The notes beneath the pieces were generated by a model, which saw only the letters and a list, made by a program, of their open reading frames with translations, made no database searches and was not told the DNA's origin. Shown here one piece after another: positions 9,201 through 16,998 of a stretch of DNA of 64,000 bases. Position numbers and translations under genes: made by a program. Position 1 is the first letter of the stretch. The number at the start of each line of letters is the position of its first letter. The stretch is from positions 1 to 64,000 of the forward strand of contig CAWFZK010000036.1 of assembly GCA_963820315.1 (NCBI GenBank), in the 5' to 3' direction. This DNA comes from JACVRW01 sp963820315. GTDB taxonomy: Bacteria; Actinomycetota; Thermoleophilia; Solirubrobacterales; Thermoleophilaceae.

Positions 9201-9429
9201 ATGAGCACCACGCCGAAGTTCAGGCGCGCCGCACGGCGGGCTGGTCGAGAAGACCGTCGACGACATGGTCAAGACCTACAGCCACTCGGCCGACGAGCGC
9301 CGCGTCGACGACATTGACGCCCACTTCGCGGGCAAGCGTGACGCAGATCGTGACGCAACCGGCGCGCTAATCCGCTCAGAGCCCGGACCTGAACAGATAC
9401 CGCCCATCCGCCGCCGCCGAGCGGGATAG
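9201..9429 (+). pseudogene. short broken reading frame downstream of the leaderless promoter
   Basis: ATG 9201 begins a basic stretch (MSTTPKFRRAARRA) whose frame soon becomes poor. One base further on, from about 9241, a frame with normal coding character continues to TAG 9427 (LVEKTVDDMVKTYSHSADE and an Asp/His/Ala-rich tail). Joining the two needs one indel near 9238 and gives about 75 residues. The tail has a faint similarity to the C-terminal ends of tyrosine recombinases, but I cannot claim it. It could equally be a small DNA-binding or antitoxin-like protein. Confidence 0.35.
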
Positions 9430-9438
9430 GGTGTCCCC

Positions 9439-10155
9439 GTGGACACTCCTGAAAAGCCTCCCGGACCGCCGCCCGAAGGATCGCCGCCTGAGCCGCCGGG
9501 GGCCCAGCAGCCCCCGCCCGAGCCGCCACCGGCTGCACTCGTGGTCTCCGAGGCAGTCGCCGTACCCGATCCGGCAGGCCCACCGTCGCCGGTCTACCCA
9601 GCTGGGCTCGAGATCAGCTACCCGTCCGAGCTGAACCGCTGGCTGCCCCTGGTCAAGTGGTTGTTGGTCATTCCGCACTTCATCGCACTGTTCTTCGTCG
9701 GCATAGGCGCGTTCTTCGTGGCCATCTACGGGTTCTTCGCCGTGCTGTTCACGGGGCGCTGGCCGCAAGGCGCCTTCGACTACCTGGTTGGAACGTTCAG
9801 GTGGGCCTACCGCGTGATCGCCTACTTCCATCTGATGACCGATGCCTACCCGCCGTTCTCACTGGCCGACGACCCCGACTATCCGGTTCGGCTGAACATC
9901 GACTACCCAGAGCACGTCGCGAACTGGCGGCCACTCGTGCAGTGGCTGCTTGCGATCCCGTACCTGATCATCGCCTCGGTGTTCTATTGGCTGACCGGCG
10001 TTCTCACGGTCGTCGCCTTCTTCACCGTCCTCTTCACAAAACGGATTCCGCGAGAGATATTCGAGCTCATGATGCCCGGCCTGCGCTGGAACCTGCGCGG
10101 CAACGCCTATGCGTACTTCACGACGGAGCGCTATCCGCCGTTTGTCTGGGGGTAG
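9439..10155 (+). CDS. DUF4389 family membrane protein
   Basis: GTG 9439 opens a 238-residue protein. The first 55 residues are extremely rich in proline. After that come two copies of a DUF4389 unit: each has a YPxELNRWLPLVKW / YPEHVANWRPLVQW-type start, a pair of hydrophobic segments and an Arg-rich Tyr/Phe ending (RWAYRVIAYFHLMTDAYPPF and NAYAYFTTERYPPF, respectively). The internal duplication is clear from these matching ends. The family is membrane-located and has no established function. It is on the same strand as, but 78 bases from, the molybdenum enzyme operon. Confidence 0.8.
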   Translation: MDTPEKPPGPPPEGSPPEPPGAQQPPPEPPPAALVVSEAVAVPDPAGPPSPVYPAGLEISYPSELNRWLPLVKWLLVIPHFIALFFVGIGAFFVAIYGFFAVLFTGRWPQGAFDYLVGTFRWAYRVIAYFHLMTDAYPPFSLADDPDYPVRLNIDYPEHVANWRPLVQWLLAIPYLIIASVFYWLTGVLTVVAFFTVLFTKRIPREIFELMMPGLRWNLRGNAYAYFTTERYPPFVWG

Positions 10156-10233
10156 CGGGGCGCGATTCGTCGGCGGGTAGGATGCCGCCTGGCCTGGGGG
10201 CCTGACCCCGTCCAGCCACGAGGAGAGGTGAGA

Positions 10234-11058
10234 ATGGGAGTCCGTGAGTACGTGCTCGCGACCTCTGCCGAGGGGGCCGCGAGGCTGGCCGGCGAGCCCG
10301 GCACGGTCCTGATGGGCGGCGGCACGCTCCTCATGCCACAGGCCACCGCCGGCACGCTTGGCGCCGAGCGCGTCGTCGGCCTCCACGCCGCCGGCCTCGA
10401 CTACGTGCAGCGGAACGGCGCCACTGCGATCGGCGCGATGAGTCCGCTCGCTACCCTCGCGACGCTCGACGACCTGCCGGCGCTTGCGTCCGCGGCCCGC
10501 GGGGTGGGCGGCTGGGCCCTGCGCGGCATGGCCACGCTCGGCGGCAACCTGTACGCCGCCGCGCCCTACGGCGACCTCGCCCCGGTGCTGCTGGCGCTGG
10601 ACGCGACGGTGCGCCTGGTGGGGCCGGGCGGCGAGAGGACGCCGGCCCTCGCCGACTGGCTGACCGAGGAGGGCGACCGAGGCACTGAGGTGCTCGCCGA
10701 GGTGGTGGTTCCACCGCCGCGCGGCGTCACCGCTCACCGCCGCCATGCGCGCCGCGCAGCCAACTCGCCGGCCGTGGCCGGCGCGGCGGTGCGGCTCGTG
10801 GTCGAGGACGGCACGGTCGCGGAGGCGCGTGTGGCAATCGGGGCCGTCGCGCCGCGGGCGCTGCGAGCTGCGGACGCCGAGGAGCGGTTGACCGGCGCAC
10901 CCGCCGACGCCGCGGCGATCGCCGAGGCCGCCGAGGCTGCCGCGGCGGCCGCGTCGCCGGCTGACGACGCGGTGGCGAGCGCCTGGTACCGGCGCCGGAT
11001 GACCGCCGTATGTGTTCGGCAAGCCCTCGAGAGCGCGCTGGGGACGGAGGCGCGATGA
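10234..11058 (+). CDS. FAD-binding subunit of a molybdenum hydroxylase
   Basis: ATG 10234 has AGGAGAGG at 10221-10228. The protein (274 aa) belongs to the CoxM/XdhB-type FAD subunit family: MGGGTLLMPQ near residue 30 and ATLGGNLYAAAPYGDL near 100 are the two FAD/phosphate-binding signatures, followed by the C-terminal substrate-gate domain. It passes electrons from the 2Fe-2S subunit to the acceptor. It is the first gene of an operon whose next start overlaps its stop (ATGA). At 274 residues it is near normal length. The substrate is not evident from this chain. Confidence 0.9.
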   Translation: MGVREYVLATSAEGAARLAGEPGTVLMGGGTLLMPQATAGTLGAERVVGLHAAGLDYVQRNGATAIGAMSPLATLATLDDLPALASAARGVGGWALRGMATLGGNLYAAAPYGDLAPVLLALDATVRLVGPGGERTPALADWLTEEGDRGTEVLAEVVVPPPRGVTAHRRHARRAANSPAVAGAAVRLVVEDGTVAEARVAIGAVAPRALRAADAEERLTGAPADAAAIAEAAEAAAAAASPADDAVASAWYRRRMTAVCVRQALESALGTEAR

Positions 11059-11546
11059 ACCAGAGGGCGGTGAGCTTCGAGCTGAACGGGGAGCCGGTGG
11101 CAGCGCTGGCGCGGCCGCTGGACACCCTGCAGTCGGTGCTGCGCAACCAGCTCGGCATGACCGGGACGAAGGCGGGCTGTCGCCAGGGGGGTTGCGGCAG
11201 CTGCACGGTGGGGCTCGACGGCGAGCCCGTCCTGGCCTGCCTGGTACCCGTCGAGCACGTCGAGGGGCATTCCGTCACGACGATCGAGGGGCTCGGGTCG
11301 GCCGAGGCGCTCAGCCCTGTTCAGGCGACCTTCTACGAGCGCTTCGCCATCCAATGCGGCTTCTGCAGCCCGGGGATGATCATGGTCGCGACGGCGCTCC
11401 TCGAACGCAACCCGGATCCCACCCGCGCGGAGATCACCGAGGCCCTCGCAGGCAACGTGTGCCGCTGCACCGGGATCGTCCCGATCGTCGACGCGATCGA
11501 GGCGGCGGCGGCGCGCGTGCGCGAGGAGGAGGGGGCAAAGGCGTGA
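11055..11546 (+). CDS. 2Fe-2S subunit of a molybdenum hydroxylase
   Basis: ATG 11055 overlaps the stop of the FAD subunit gene. The 163-residue chain has the plant-ferredoxin-type cluster ligands (GCRQGGCGSCTV, about residues 36-47, plus a further Cys near 60) and the second cluster of the helical domain (QCGFCSPGM and GNVCRCTG). It relays electrons from the molybdenum centre through two 2Fe-2S clusters to FAD. All eight cysteines expected are present. Its stop overlaps the GTG of the next gene (GTGA). Confidence 0.93.
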   Translation: MNQRAVSFELNGEPVAALARPLDTLQSVLRNQLGMTGTKAGCRQGGCGSCTVGLDGEPVLACLVPVEHVEGHSVTTIEGLGSAEALSPVQATFYERFAIQCGFCSPGMIMVATALLERNPDPTRAEITEALAGNVCRCTGIVPIVDAIEAAAARVREEEGAKA

Positions 11547-12889
11547 ACCAGGCGAAGCCCTTCAACGTCATCGGCCGCGCGCACGAGCGGCGCGACGGAC
11601 TCGGCCACGTGACCGGCACGACCGTCTACGTGGACGACGTCAGCTTCCCGCGCATGTGCCATCTGAAGATGGTCCGCAACCCGCTTGTGCACGCCCGCAT
11701 CCGCGGAATCGACTTCTCCGAGGCCGAGAAGGTGCCGGGCTTCATCACCGCGCTGACGGCCCGCGACGTGCCCAAGAACGTGTACACGATCCTCTGCTTG
11801 ATCGGGGTCGAGCCGGACGACGAGCCGGTCCTCGCCGAGGACCGCGTCCGCTACAGGGGCGAGCAGATCGCCGCGGTGGTCGCCGAGACGGAGGCCGCTG
11901 CCGTCGAGGCCGCGGCCAAGGTGCGCCTCGACCTCGAAGAGCTGCCGCACGTGCTCGACGTCGAGGAGGCGCTGGCGCCGGGGGCGCCCGTGGTCACCCA
12001 TTGGGGGACGAACCACTTCGTCTACGAGGGCCACCACTGCCGCCGCCTCCGCTACGGGAACGCCGAGGCCGCCCGCGAGCAGGCCGACCACGTCGTGTCG
12101 GGCCGCTACCAGCTGAGCCCGATCGAGCACGCGCCGGTCGAGACGACGGGCTGCGTCGCGAAGCCGGAGGCAGACGGCCGGGTCACGGTCTATACGAACA
12201 CGCAGGCCATCTACTTCAGCCTCGACAACACCGCCTTCATCCTCGGCGTGCCGCCGCACCAGCTCCACTTCGTCGGTGGCACCGTCGGAGGCGGGTTCGG
12301 AGGCAAGGTGGACGTGATCGTCGAGCCGATCGCCGCACTGGCGGCGATGCGCACGGGCCGTCCGGTGAAGTACATGTACACGCGGCCCGAGGAGATGCAG
12401 GTCTCCTCGACCCGAAGCGCGGTCCGGATGTACGTCCGCGACGGCGTGCAGGCCGACGGCACGATCGTCTCGCGCGAGGTGACGACCTTCCAGGATGCCG
12501 GCGCCTACAGCCGCCACACCCCGTACGGGTGCACCAAGCACGCGGCCAACGCCGCCGGGCCGTACACCATCCCGAACGTGTCGATTGACGTGCACTGCGT
12601 TTACACGAACCGCCAGCCCTCGAGCGCGATGCGCGGATTCGGGGTGACCGAGGCCTCGTTCGCTGTGGAGATGCAGATGGACCGGATCGCCCGCGAGCTC
12701 GGCCTCGACCCGTGGGAGCTGCGGCTGCGGCACGCCTACCGCAACGGCGACGAGCGGCCCTACCGCAAGACGACCGAGGACGCATCGCTGGTGGAGGCGA
12801 TCCAGGCGGCCGCGACACTGGCGGGCGTCGAGCTGTCTCCGGAGCTGCAGGCGATGACGTCAGACGACGGGAACGGAGGGGAGCGATGA
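11543..12889 (+). CDS. molybdopterin-binding subunit, N-terminal half (NdhL-like)
   Basis: The 448-residue chain corresponds only to the N-terminal half of a usual xanthine dehydrogenase large subunit (about 750 aa). It has the aldehyde oxidase a/b hammerhead domain (DGLGHVTGTTVYVDDV to about residue 130) and the first molybdopterin domain with GGTVGGGFGGK and SAMRGFGVTE. GTG 11543 overlaps the preceding stop. The chain ends with its own TGA, overlapped by the ATG of the second half. Two-chain molybdopterin subunits are known from nicotinate dehydrogenase of Eubacterium barkeri (NdhL/NdhM). The gene order here (F, S, L, M) matches that operon; the substrate remains open. Confidence 0.88.
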   Translation: MNQAKPFNVIGRAHERRDGLGHVTGTTVYVDDVSFPRMCHLKMVRNPLVHARIRGIDFSEAEKVPGFITALTARDVPKNVYTILCLIGVEPDDEPVLAEDRVRYRGEQIAAVVAETEAAAVEAAAKVRLDLEELPHVLDVEEALAPGAPVVTHWGTNHFVYEGHHCRRLRYGNAEAAREQADHVVSGRYQLSPIEHAPVETTGCVAKPEADGRVTVYTNTQAIYFSLDNTAFILGVPPHQLHFVGGTVGGGFGGKVDVIVEPIAALAAMRTGRPVKYMYTRPEEMQVSSTRSAVRMYVRDGVQADGTIVSREVTTFQDAGAYSRHTPYGCTKHAANAAGPYTIPNVSIDVHCVYTNRQPSSAMRGFGVTEASFAVEMQMDRIARELGLDPWELRLRHAYRNGDERPYRKTTEDASLVEAIQAAATLAGVELSPELQAMTSDDGNGGER

Positions 12890-13887
12890 CGCTGCTGCGA
12901 GGCCGAGGGATGGCCGCCGTCAACTACCCGACCGGCATGAACCTGGGCGGCGATCCCACCCAGGCGCTCGTGCACGCGACAACGACCGGCGCGTTCGTGA
13001 TCACGCTCTCGAGCGTGGACCTCGGCCAGGGGCTGAAGACCGTGCTCGCGCAGATCGGCGCCGAGACGCTGGGCGTGCCGTTCGACACGGTCAGGGTCGA
13101 CACCGCGGACAGCGACACCGGGCCTCACTGCATGGGCACCTTCGCGAGCCGTGCCACGCATCGAGCCGGCAACGCGATCATCCGAGCCGCCGAGGAGGCC
13201 CGGCGGGAGATGATGGAGGTCGCCGCCGAGGAGCTCGAGGCTGCGCCCGAGGACCTCGAGACGGACGGTGAGGGCGACATCGTCGTGGTGGGCTCGCCCG
13301 ACAAGCGGATCTCGGTGATGGATGTCGCGCTGGCGGCGCACTTCAAGCAGGGGCGGAGCATCTCAGGCCGCGGGCTCTACATGAAGCCGAAGAGCGAGCT
13401 CGACCCGGAGACCGGCGCGATGGACCCGGATTCCACCGAGGCGCACGCCTGCACGGTGGCCGAGGTGGAGGTGGACACGGAAACGGGGCAGGTGACTGTG
13501 CTGAGCCTGAAGAGCGCCTACGAGATCGGCAAGGCCCTCAACCCGGCGCTCGTCGAGGGTCAGATCACCGGCGGCGCGTGGATGGGCATGTCCCACGCGC
13601 TGTACGAGACGACCGCGCCCTACTACCCCGCGCTTGATCACAGCCCAGGTGACTTCAACGAGTACCTGATGCCCGGCGCAGCGGAGCTGCCCGAGATCGA
13701 GTCGACGATGCTCGAGATCGCCTCGGCCAACGGGCCGTTCGGCGCCAAGGGTGTCGGCGAGATGACCGCCAACTCGCCGATCCCGGCGATCGCGAACGCG
13801 GTCACGGACGCCATCGGCGTACAGATCACGGAGCTGCCGATCACACCGGAGAAGGTTTTGCGGGCCTTGGAGGAGGTGGCGGTATGA
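12886..13887 (+). CDS. molybdopterin-binding subunit, C-terminal half (NdhM-like)
   Basis: This 333-residue chain supplies the second molybdopterin domain: VDLGQGLKTVLAQIGAETLG near residue 45 and the conserved glutamate motif FGAKGVGEMTAN near 290, where the Glu acts as catalytic base in this family. ATG 12886 overlaps the stop of the first half. The clean overlapping start, with start codon and Met-rich N-terminus, suggests a true split rather than an indel, unlike the frameshifts elsewhere in the window. Its stop in turn overlaps the ATG of a cupin gene. The enzyme is expected to hydroxylate an N-heterocycle or a similar compound. Confidence 0.88.
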   Translation: MTLLRGRGMAAVNYPTGMNLGGDPTQALVHATTTGAFVITLSSVDLGQGLKTVLAQIGAETLGVPFDTVRVDTADSDTGPHCMGTFASRATHRAGNAIIRAAEEARREMMEVAAEELEAAPEDLETDGEGDIVVVGSPDKRISVMDVALAAHFKQGRSISGRGLYMKPKSELDPETGAMDPDSTEAHACTVAEVEVDTETGQVTVLSLKSAYEIGKALNPALVEGQITGGAWMGMSHALYETTAPYYPALDHSPGDFNEYLMPGAAELPEIESTMLEIASANGPFGAKGVGEMTANSPIPAIANAVTDAIGVQITELPITPEKVLRALEEVAV

Positions 13888-14273
13888 GCTCTCCGTTCGG
13901 CACGTTCACCGGTGTCGAGCCGTTCGAGTTCGTCAGCGGCGTGCACCTGCACGCGGTCGGCGGCGAGCAGGTGCTGCTCTGCCGCGTGACCTACGAGCCC
14001 GGCAAGGAGGTGGCCCTCCACCGGCACGAGCACACTGAGCAGGTGATGCTGATCCTCGAGGGCGAGGTCACGCTGACCGTCGAGGGCGAGACGCGCACGC
14101 TGACGGCGGGCGACACGGCGGTGATCAACCGCGGGCTGGAGCACGAGCTCCACTCGCCAGGCGGATGCACATTCATCGAGGCGCTCGCGCCCGTGCCGCT
14201 CGACCACGTGCCCGACCGTGGGCGGGACCTCGTGCTGGGTCCCGACGGCGGCTCCGGGCACGTCGAGCGCTAA
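13884..14273 (+). CDS. cupin domain protein
   Basis: The 129-residue protein is a single cupin barrel. The first metal-binding motif reads LHRHEHTEQVMLILEGE (two His and a Glu, about residues 47-63), and the second contains NRGLEHELHSPG. ATG 13884 overlaps the stop of the molybdopterin M gene, so it belongs to the same operon. A ring-opening dioxygenase, isomerase or sensor role for the product of the hydroxylase is plausible, but cupins are too diverse to decide. Confidence 0.83.
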   Translation: MSSPFGTFTGVEPFEFVSGVHLHAVGGEQVLLCRVTYEPGKEVALHRHEHTEQVMLILEGEVTLTVEGETRTLTAGDTAVINRGLEHELHSPGGCTFIEALAPVPLDHVPDRGRDLVLGPDGGSGHVER

Positions 14274-14292
14274 ACCCGAAGGAGGACATCGA

Positions 14293-14583
14293 ATGGCCTA
14301 CGCCGTGTGCGTCACCTGGATCGCGAAGGACGGAGAGGAGGAGGCGGTGGCCGCCGCGATCGAGCGCCTGCTCGAGCCCTCTCGCGCCGAGCCCGGGGTG
14401 GAGCTCTACCTCCCCCACCGCGACCCAAACGACTCGCGCGTCTTCTTCATGTACGAGCGGTACGCGGACGAGGCCGCCTACCAGGCCCACGTCGAGACCG
14501 AGCACTTCAAGCGCGACGGGCTGGGCGATGCCATCCCGCGTCTCGAGGAACGCAGGCGTGAGTTCTACGAGACGGTCGACTGA
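14293..14583 (+). CDS. antibiotic biosynthesis monooxygenase (ABM) family protein
   Basis: ATG 14293 is preceded by AAGGAGG at 14279-14285. The 96-residue protein fits the ABM dimeric alpha/beta barrel: an N-terminal strand (YAVCVTWIAKDG), EPSRAEPGVELYLPHRDP and VFFMYERYADEAAYQAH, with the conserved His in the last. Relatives are YgiN-type quinol monooxygenases that act on aromatic or quinol substrates without cofactor. It lies 19 bases behind the cupin gene and is the probable last gene of the molybdenum hydroxylase operon, which suggests an aromatic or heteroaromatic breakdown route. Confidence 0.82.
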   Translation: MAYAVCVTWIAKDGEEEAVAAAIERLLEPSRAEPGVELYLPHRDPNDSRVFFMYERYADEAAYQAHVETEHFKRDGLGDAIPRLEERRREFYETVD

Positions 14584-14616
14584 GGTCAACCGGCCGGCGG
14601 GGACGCGCCGAGCCGT

Positions 14617-15249
14617 TCAGTGCGCCGGAGCGTCGCGGGACGTGCGCGGGGCGAGGCTCGTTCTCGATAGCGCGGGGTAGGTCGCGCGGTAGCCGCGGCG
14701 GCGGGCGATCGGCGTGAGCGCGCCGAACACAACGCGCTGAACGGCGGCCGGCGGTCTGCGGAACACGATCACGTCGGAGAACTCGGTGGCGAACAGGGCC
14801 AACTGGAGTGGGTGCGGCATGCCGCGCTTGTTCAGGTGCCCTTCCCTGGCGAGCCCGTACAGCGTTTCGATCATGTGGACGAAGCGCTCACCCGGCGTGA
14901 TCTCAACCCGCACGATCGCGTCGGCGTCTCCCTCGTTCCACCAGTCGTGCCAGACGCCCGGCTCGATCTCGGCCCGCTCACCAGCACGCAGAACCGACTT
15001 TTGACCGTCCCGCACTACCGTCAGCTCGCCTTCCTGGACGCTGAAGCTCTCGAGCAGCGCCGGATGCATGTGCTCACCCGCCACACGCGCACCGGGCAAC
15101 GCGGTCAGCTCGGCAACCGCACGGCCCTCATCGTTCAACCACGGCAGCTCGAGGACCACGGCGCGCTCCTTCGTCACCGGATTGACCCAAACCTCGCCCG
15201 GCTCGATGGGACGGGTATCAGGTAGGCCAACCGGATCGGGGTGCGACAT
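14617..15249 (-). CDS. cupin domain protein (210 aa)
   Basis: A larger cupin than the one at 13.9 kb. The motif HMHPALLESFSVQEGEL (about residues 60-76) and PGVWHDWWNEG provide the metal-site histidines and glutamate. A C-terminal helical region of about 80 residues follows, ending in a basic tail. The gene runs opposite to the operon on its right-hand side and starts 30 bases from the end of the DUF6081-type gene, so these two may be co-transcribed. The reaction is unknown. Confidence 0.75.
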   Translation of the reverse strand: MSHPDPVGLPDTRPIEPGEVWVNPVTKERAVVLELPWLNDEGRAVAELTALPGARVAGEHMHPALLESFSVQEGELTVVRDGQKSVLRAGERAEIEPGVWHDWWNEGDADAIVRVEITPGERFVHMIETLYGLAREGHLNKRGMPHPLQLALFATEFSDVIVFRRPPAAVQRVVFGALTPIARRRGYRATYPALSRTSLAPRTSRDAPAH

Positions 15250-15279
15250 CAGCTCACCCTACTCCGACTTGACTCCCGC

Positions 15280-16047
15280 TTACTCGTACTTGGCTCCGCG
15301 TACCCGGAACCGGTGCCAGCGCGCGTTCAGGCCCTGCCCGTCGAGCGAGCGACTGCGACCGTCCCGGATCGGCAGCATCGTCCAGATCCCGAGCCCGATC
15401 TGCGCGCGATCGGGGATCACCGTGCCGTGCGCCTCGTACACCGTGTGGCCGTCGACGCGCCAGGCCGCCGTCGATGTGCTCCGGTCCAGCGTGATCTCGC
15501 ACTCCCGAAGGCGGGTGAAGTCGTCGTCGAAGTCCTCGTACGGCGATTCGACCACGTGGTAGAACGGCTCGCCTGTTCCGCCACCCCCCAGCCCCAGTTG
15601 CTCGTGCAGCGCGAGCACGCGGGTGGAGGTGCCGCAGACGGCGAACACGCGCTGCGTCACGGCGAGGTCGAAGACGTGGAAGGCGGCCATTCCCTTTCGG
15701 TAGTCCGCCGGGTCCCCGCCGATGTTCTCGATCGCGAGGTCGACCGCGAAGGTCGCCGGCCGATCCGGCGGCAGCTCGAAGCCGCGGGTCGAGAAGGCGA
15801 GGTACTTCGGGCTGTCGGCGGCCTGGAAGCTGTCGTGCGCCAGCGAGAAGCGCGGGATCCTCACCCGCACCTCGCCGTCACCGACGGCCAGCTCCGCGCC
15901 CGGGTCCAGCGGGACGTGCTCGCCGCCCGTCGGCAGCGGCAGGCGCGCCGGGCTCCAGCGCGCAGCGTCGAGGTCCGGTCCGCTGAGCTCGTCGTAGGTG
16001 ACGAAGCCGTCGCGGGCGTCGGCCGAAGTCTGCGTCTCGGGCGTCAT
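15280..16047 (-). CDS. DUF6081-type protein
   Basis: The 255-residue cytoplasmic protein has the concanavalin-like look of DUF6081: YDELSGPDLDAARWSPARLP at the start, then beta-strand-rich sequence with NIGGDPADYRKGMAAFHVFD and VDGHTVYEAHG. It resembles the GH16-type protein at 59 kb in overall plan (short lead, D-x-x-RW, a strand-rich core) but has no ExDxxE catalytic motif. It is divergent from the ECF sigma gene, and a promoter matching two others in this region sits just upstream, so it is a probable target of that sigma factor. Confidence 0.65.
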   Translation of the reverse strand: MTPETQTSADARDGFVTYDELSGPDLDAARWSPARLPLPTGGEHVPLDPGAELAVGDGEVRVRIPRFSLAHDSFQAADSPKYLAFSTRGFELPPDRPATFAVDLAIENIGGDPADYRKGMAAFHVFDLAVTQRVFAVCGTSTRVLALHEQLGLGGGGTGEPFYHVVESPYEDFDDDFTRLRECEITLDRSTSTAAWRVDGHTVYEAHGTVIPDRAQIGLGIWTMLPIRDGRSRSLDGQGLNARWHRFRVRGAKYE

Positions 16048-16064
16048 CGTGTCCTCCTTCTACT

Positions 16065-16093
16065 CGTCACATTCCCCGGATCTCGGGGGTCGA
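16065..16093 (+). promoter_or_regulatory. probable ECF promoter of the sigma gene
   Basis: CGTCACA (16065-16071), 16-base spacer, GGTCGA (16088-16093). This matches the same layout as the two leftward sites at 16099-16127 and 18356-18384 and the published ECF41/SigJ-type preference for GTCACA with a GTC-containing -10. It would make the sigma gene autoregulated. Confidence 0.6.
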
Positions 16094-16098
16094 GTGCT

Positions 16099-16127
16099 AT
16101 GACCCACCCCGACGGAGGGATGTGACC
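16099..16127 (-). promoter_or_regulatory. probable ECF promoter of the DUF6081-type gene
   Basis: Reading leftward: GGTCACA (16127-16121), a 16-base spacer, GGTCAT (16104-16099). It shares CGGTCACATC, then 13 free bases, then GGGTCATAGC with the site in front of yceI. Position is about 50 bases before the DUF6081-type start. Confidence 0.65.
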
Positions 16128-16128
16128 G

Positions 16129-16998
16129 ATGGATGAGCGCGACTGGCTGGCGGAGCGATTCGAGGAGCACCGCACCCGGCTGCGAGCGGTGGCCTATCGG
16201 ATGCTCGGCTCGCTGAGCGAGGCGGACGACGCCGTACAGGAGGCATGGCTGCGGCTGAGCCGCTCGGATGCAGGCCAGATCGAGAACCTCGGCGGGTGGC
16301 TGACAACCGTGGTCGGGCGCGTGTCGCTGAACATGCTCCGCTCGCGCAAGGCGCGGCGGGAGCAGCCGCTCCCAGGGCCGTTGCCAGACCCGGTCATCGA
16401 CCGGGCGGACGGGGTCGGTCCCGAGCACGAGGCGCTGTTGGCCGATTCCGTGGGACTGGCGCTGCTCGTGGTGCTCGAGACGCTGTCGCCGCCGGAGCGG
16501 CTGGCGTTCGTGCTGCACGACATCTTCGCCGTGCCCTTTGACGAGATCGCGCCGATCGTCGATCGCTCTCCTGAGGCGGCGCGCCAGCTCGCAAGCCGGG
16601 CGCGCCGGCGCGTTCGCGCCGAGCGGACCGCGCCCGACGCGGACCTCGAAACCCAGCGCGAGGTGATCGAGGCGTTTCTGGCGGCCGCGCGTGAAGGCGA
16701 CTTTGATCGGCTCGTCGCGGCGCTCGACCCGGATGTCGTCCTACGGCAGGATTTCGGCTCGGTCGGTGGCAGGCGGGAGATCCGCGGCGCTGCGGCGGTC
16801 GCCGGTCAGGCGCTCGGCTACGCGCAGCTGGACGTGCGGCCGGCTCTGATCAATGGCGTTGCCGGGGCGGTCGCCTTCCGCGATGGGCAGCCGTTCTCGA
16901 TCGGCGCCGTGACTGTGAGGAACGGCAGGATCGTCGAGCTCGACTTCCTCGCCGATCCGGAGCGGCTGCAGGCGCTCGACCTGACGATCCTCGACTAG
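16129..16998 (+). CDS. ECF RNA polymerase sigma factor, ECF41/SigJ type
   Basis: 289 residues. Sigma region 2 lies at about 8-75 (AYRMLGSLSEADDAVQEAWLRL) and region 4 at about 115-165 (SPPERLAFVLHDIFAVPFDEIA). A C-terminal SnoaL-like domain (about 170-289) ends with an LDFLADPERLQAL segment, similar to the NPDKL motif of ECF41 proteins. In this family the extension acts as a built-in regulator and no separate anti-sigma factor is required; none is seen here. Promoters of one type precede this gene, the DUF6081-type gene and yceI. Its stop overlaps the end of the convergent DUF899 gene. Confidence 0.9.
   Translation: MDERDWLAERFEEHRTRLRAVAYRMLGSLSEADDAVQEAWLRLSRSDAGQIENLGGWLTTVVGRVSLNMLRSRKARREQPLPGPLPDPVIDRADGVGPEHEALLADSVGLALLVVLETLSPPERLAFVLHDIFAVPFDEIAPIVDRSPEAARQLASRARRRVRAERTAPDADLETQREVIEAFLAAAREGDFDRLVAALDPDVVLRQDFGSVGGRREIRGAAAVAGQALGYAQLDVRPALINGVAGAVAFRDGQPFSIGAVTVRNGRIVELDFLADPERLQALDLTILD

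Noticed and set aside
9201..9429. Integrase C-terminal fragment
   Set aside because: Only a faint resemblance in a short tail, no catalytic Arg/His/Tyr set, and no attachment repeats or mobile genes around it.
12886..12889. Split molybdopterin subunit as another sequencing frameshift
   Set aside because: The second chain has its own overlapping ATG and natural N-terminus, and two-chain forms are known, so a true split is preferred.
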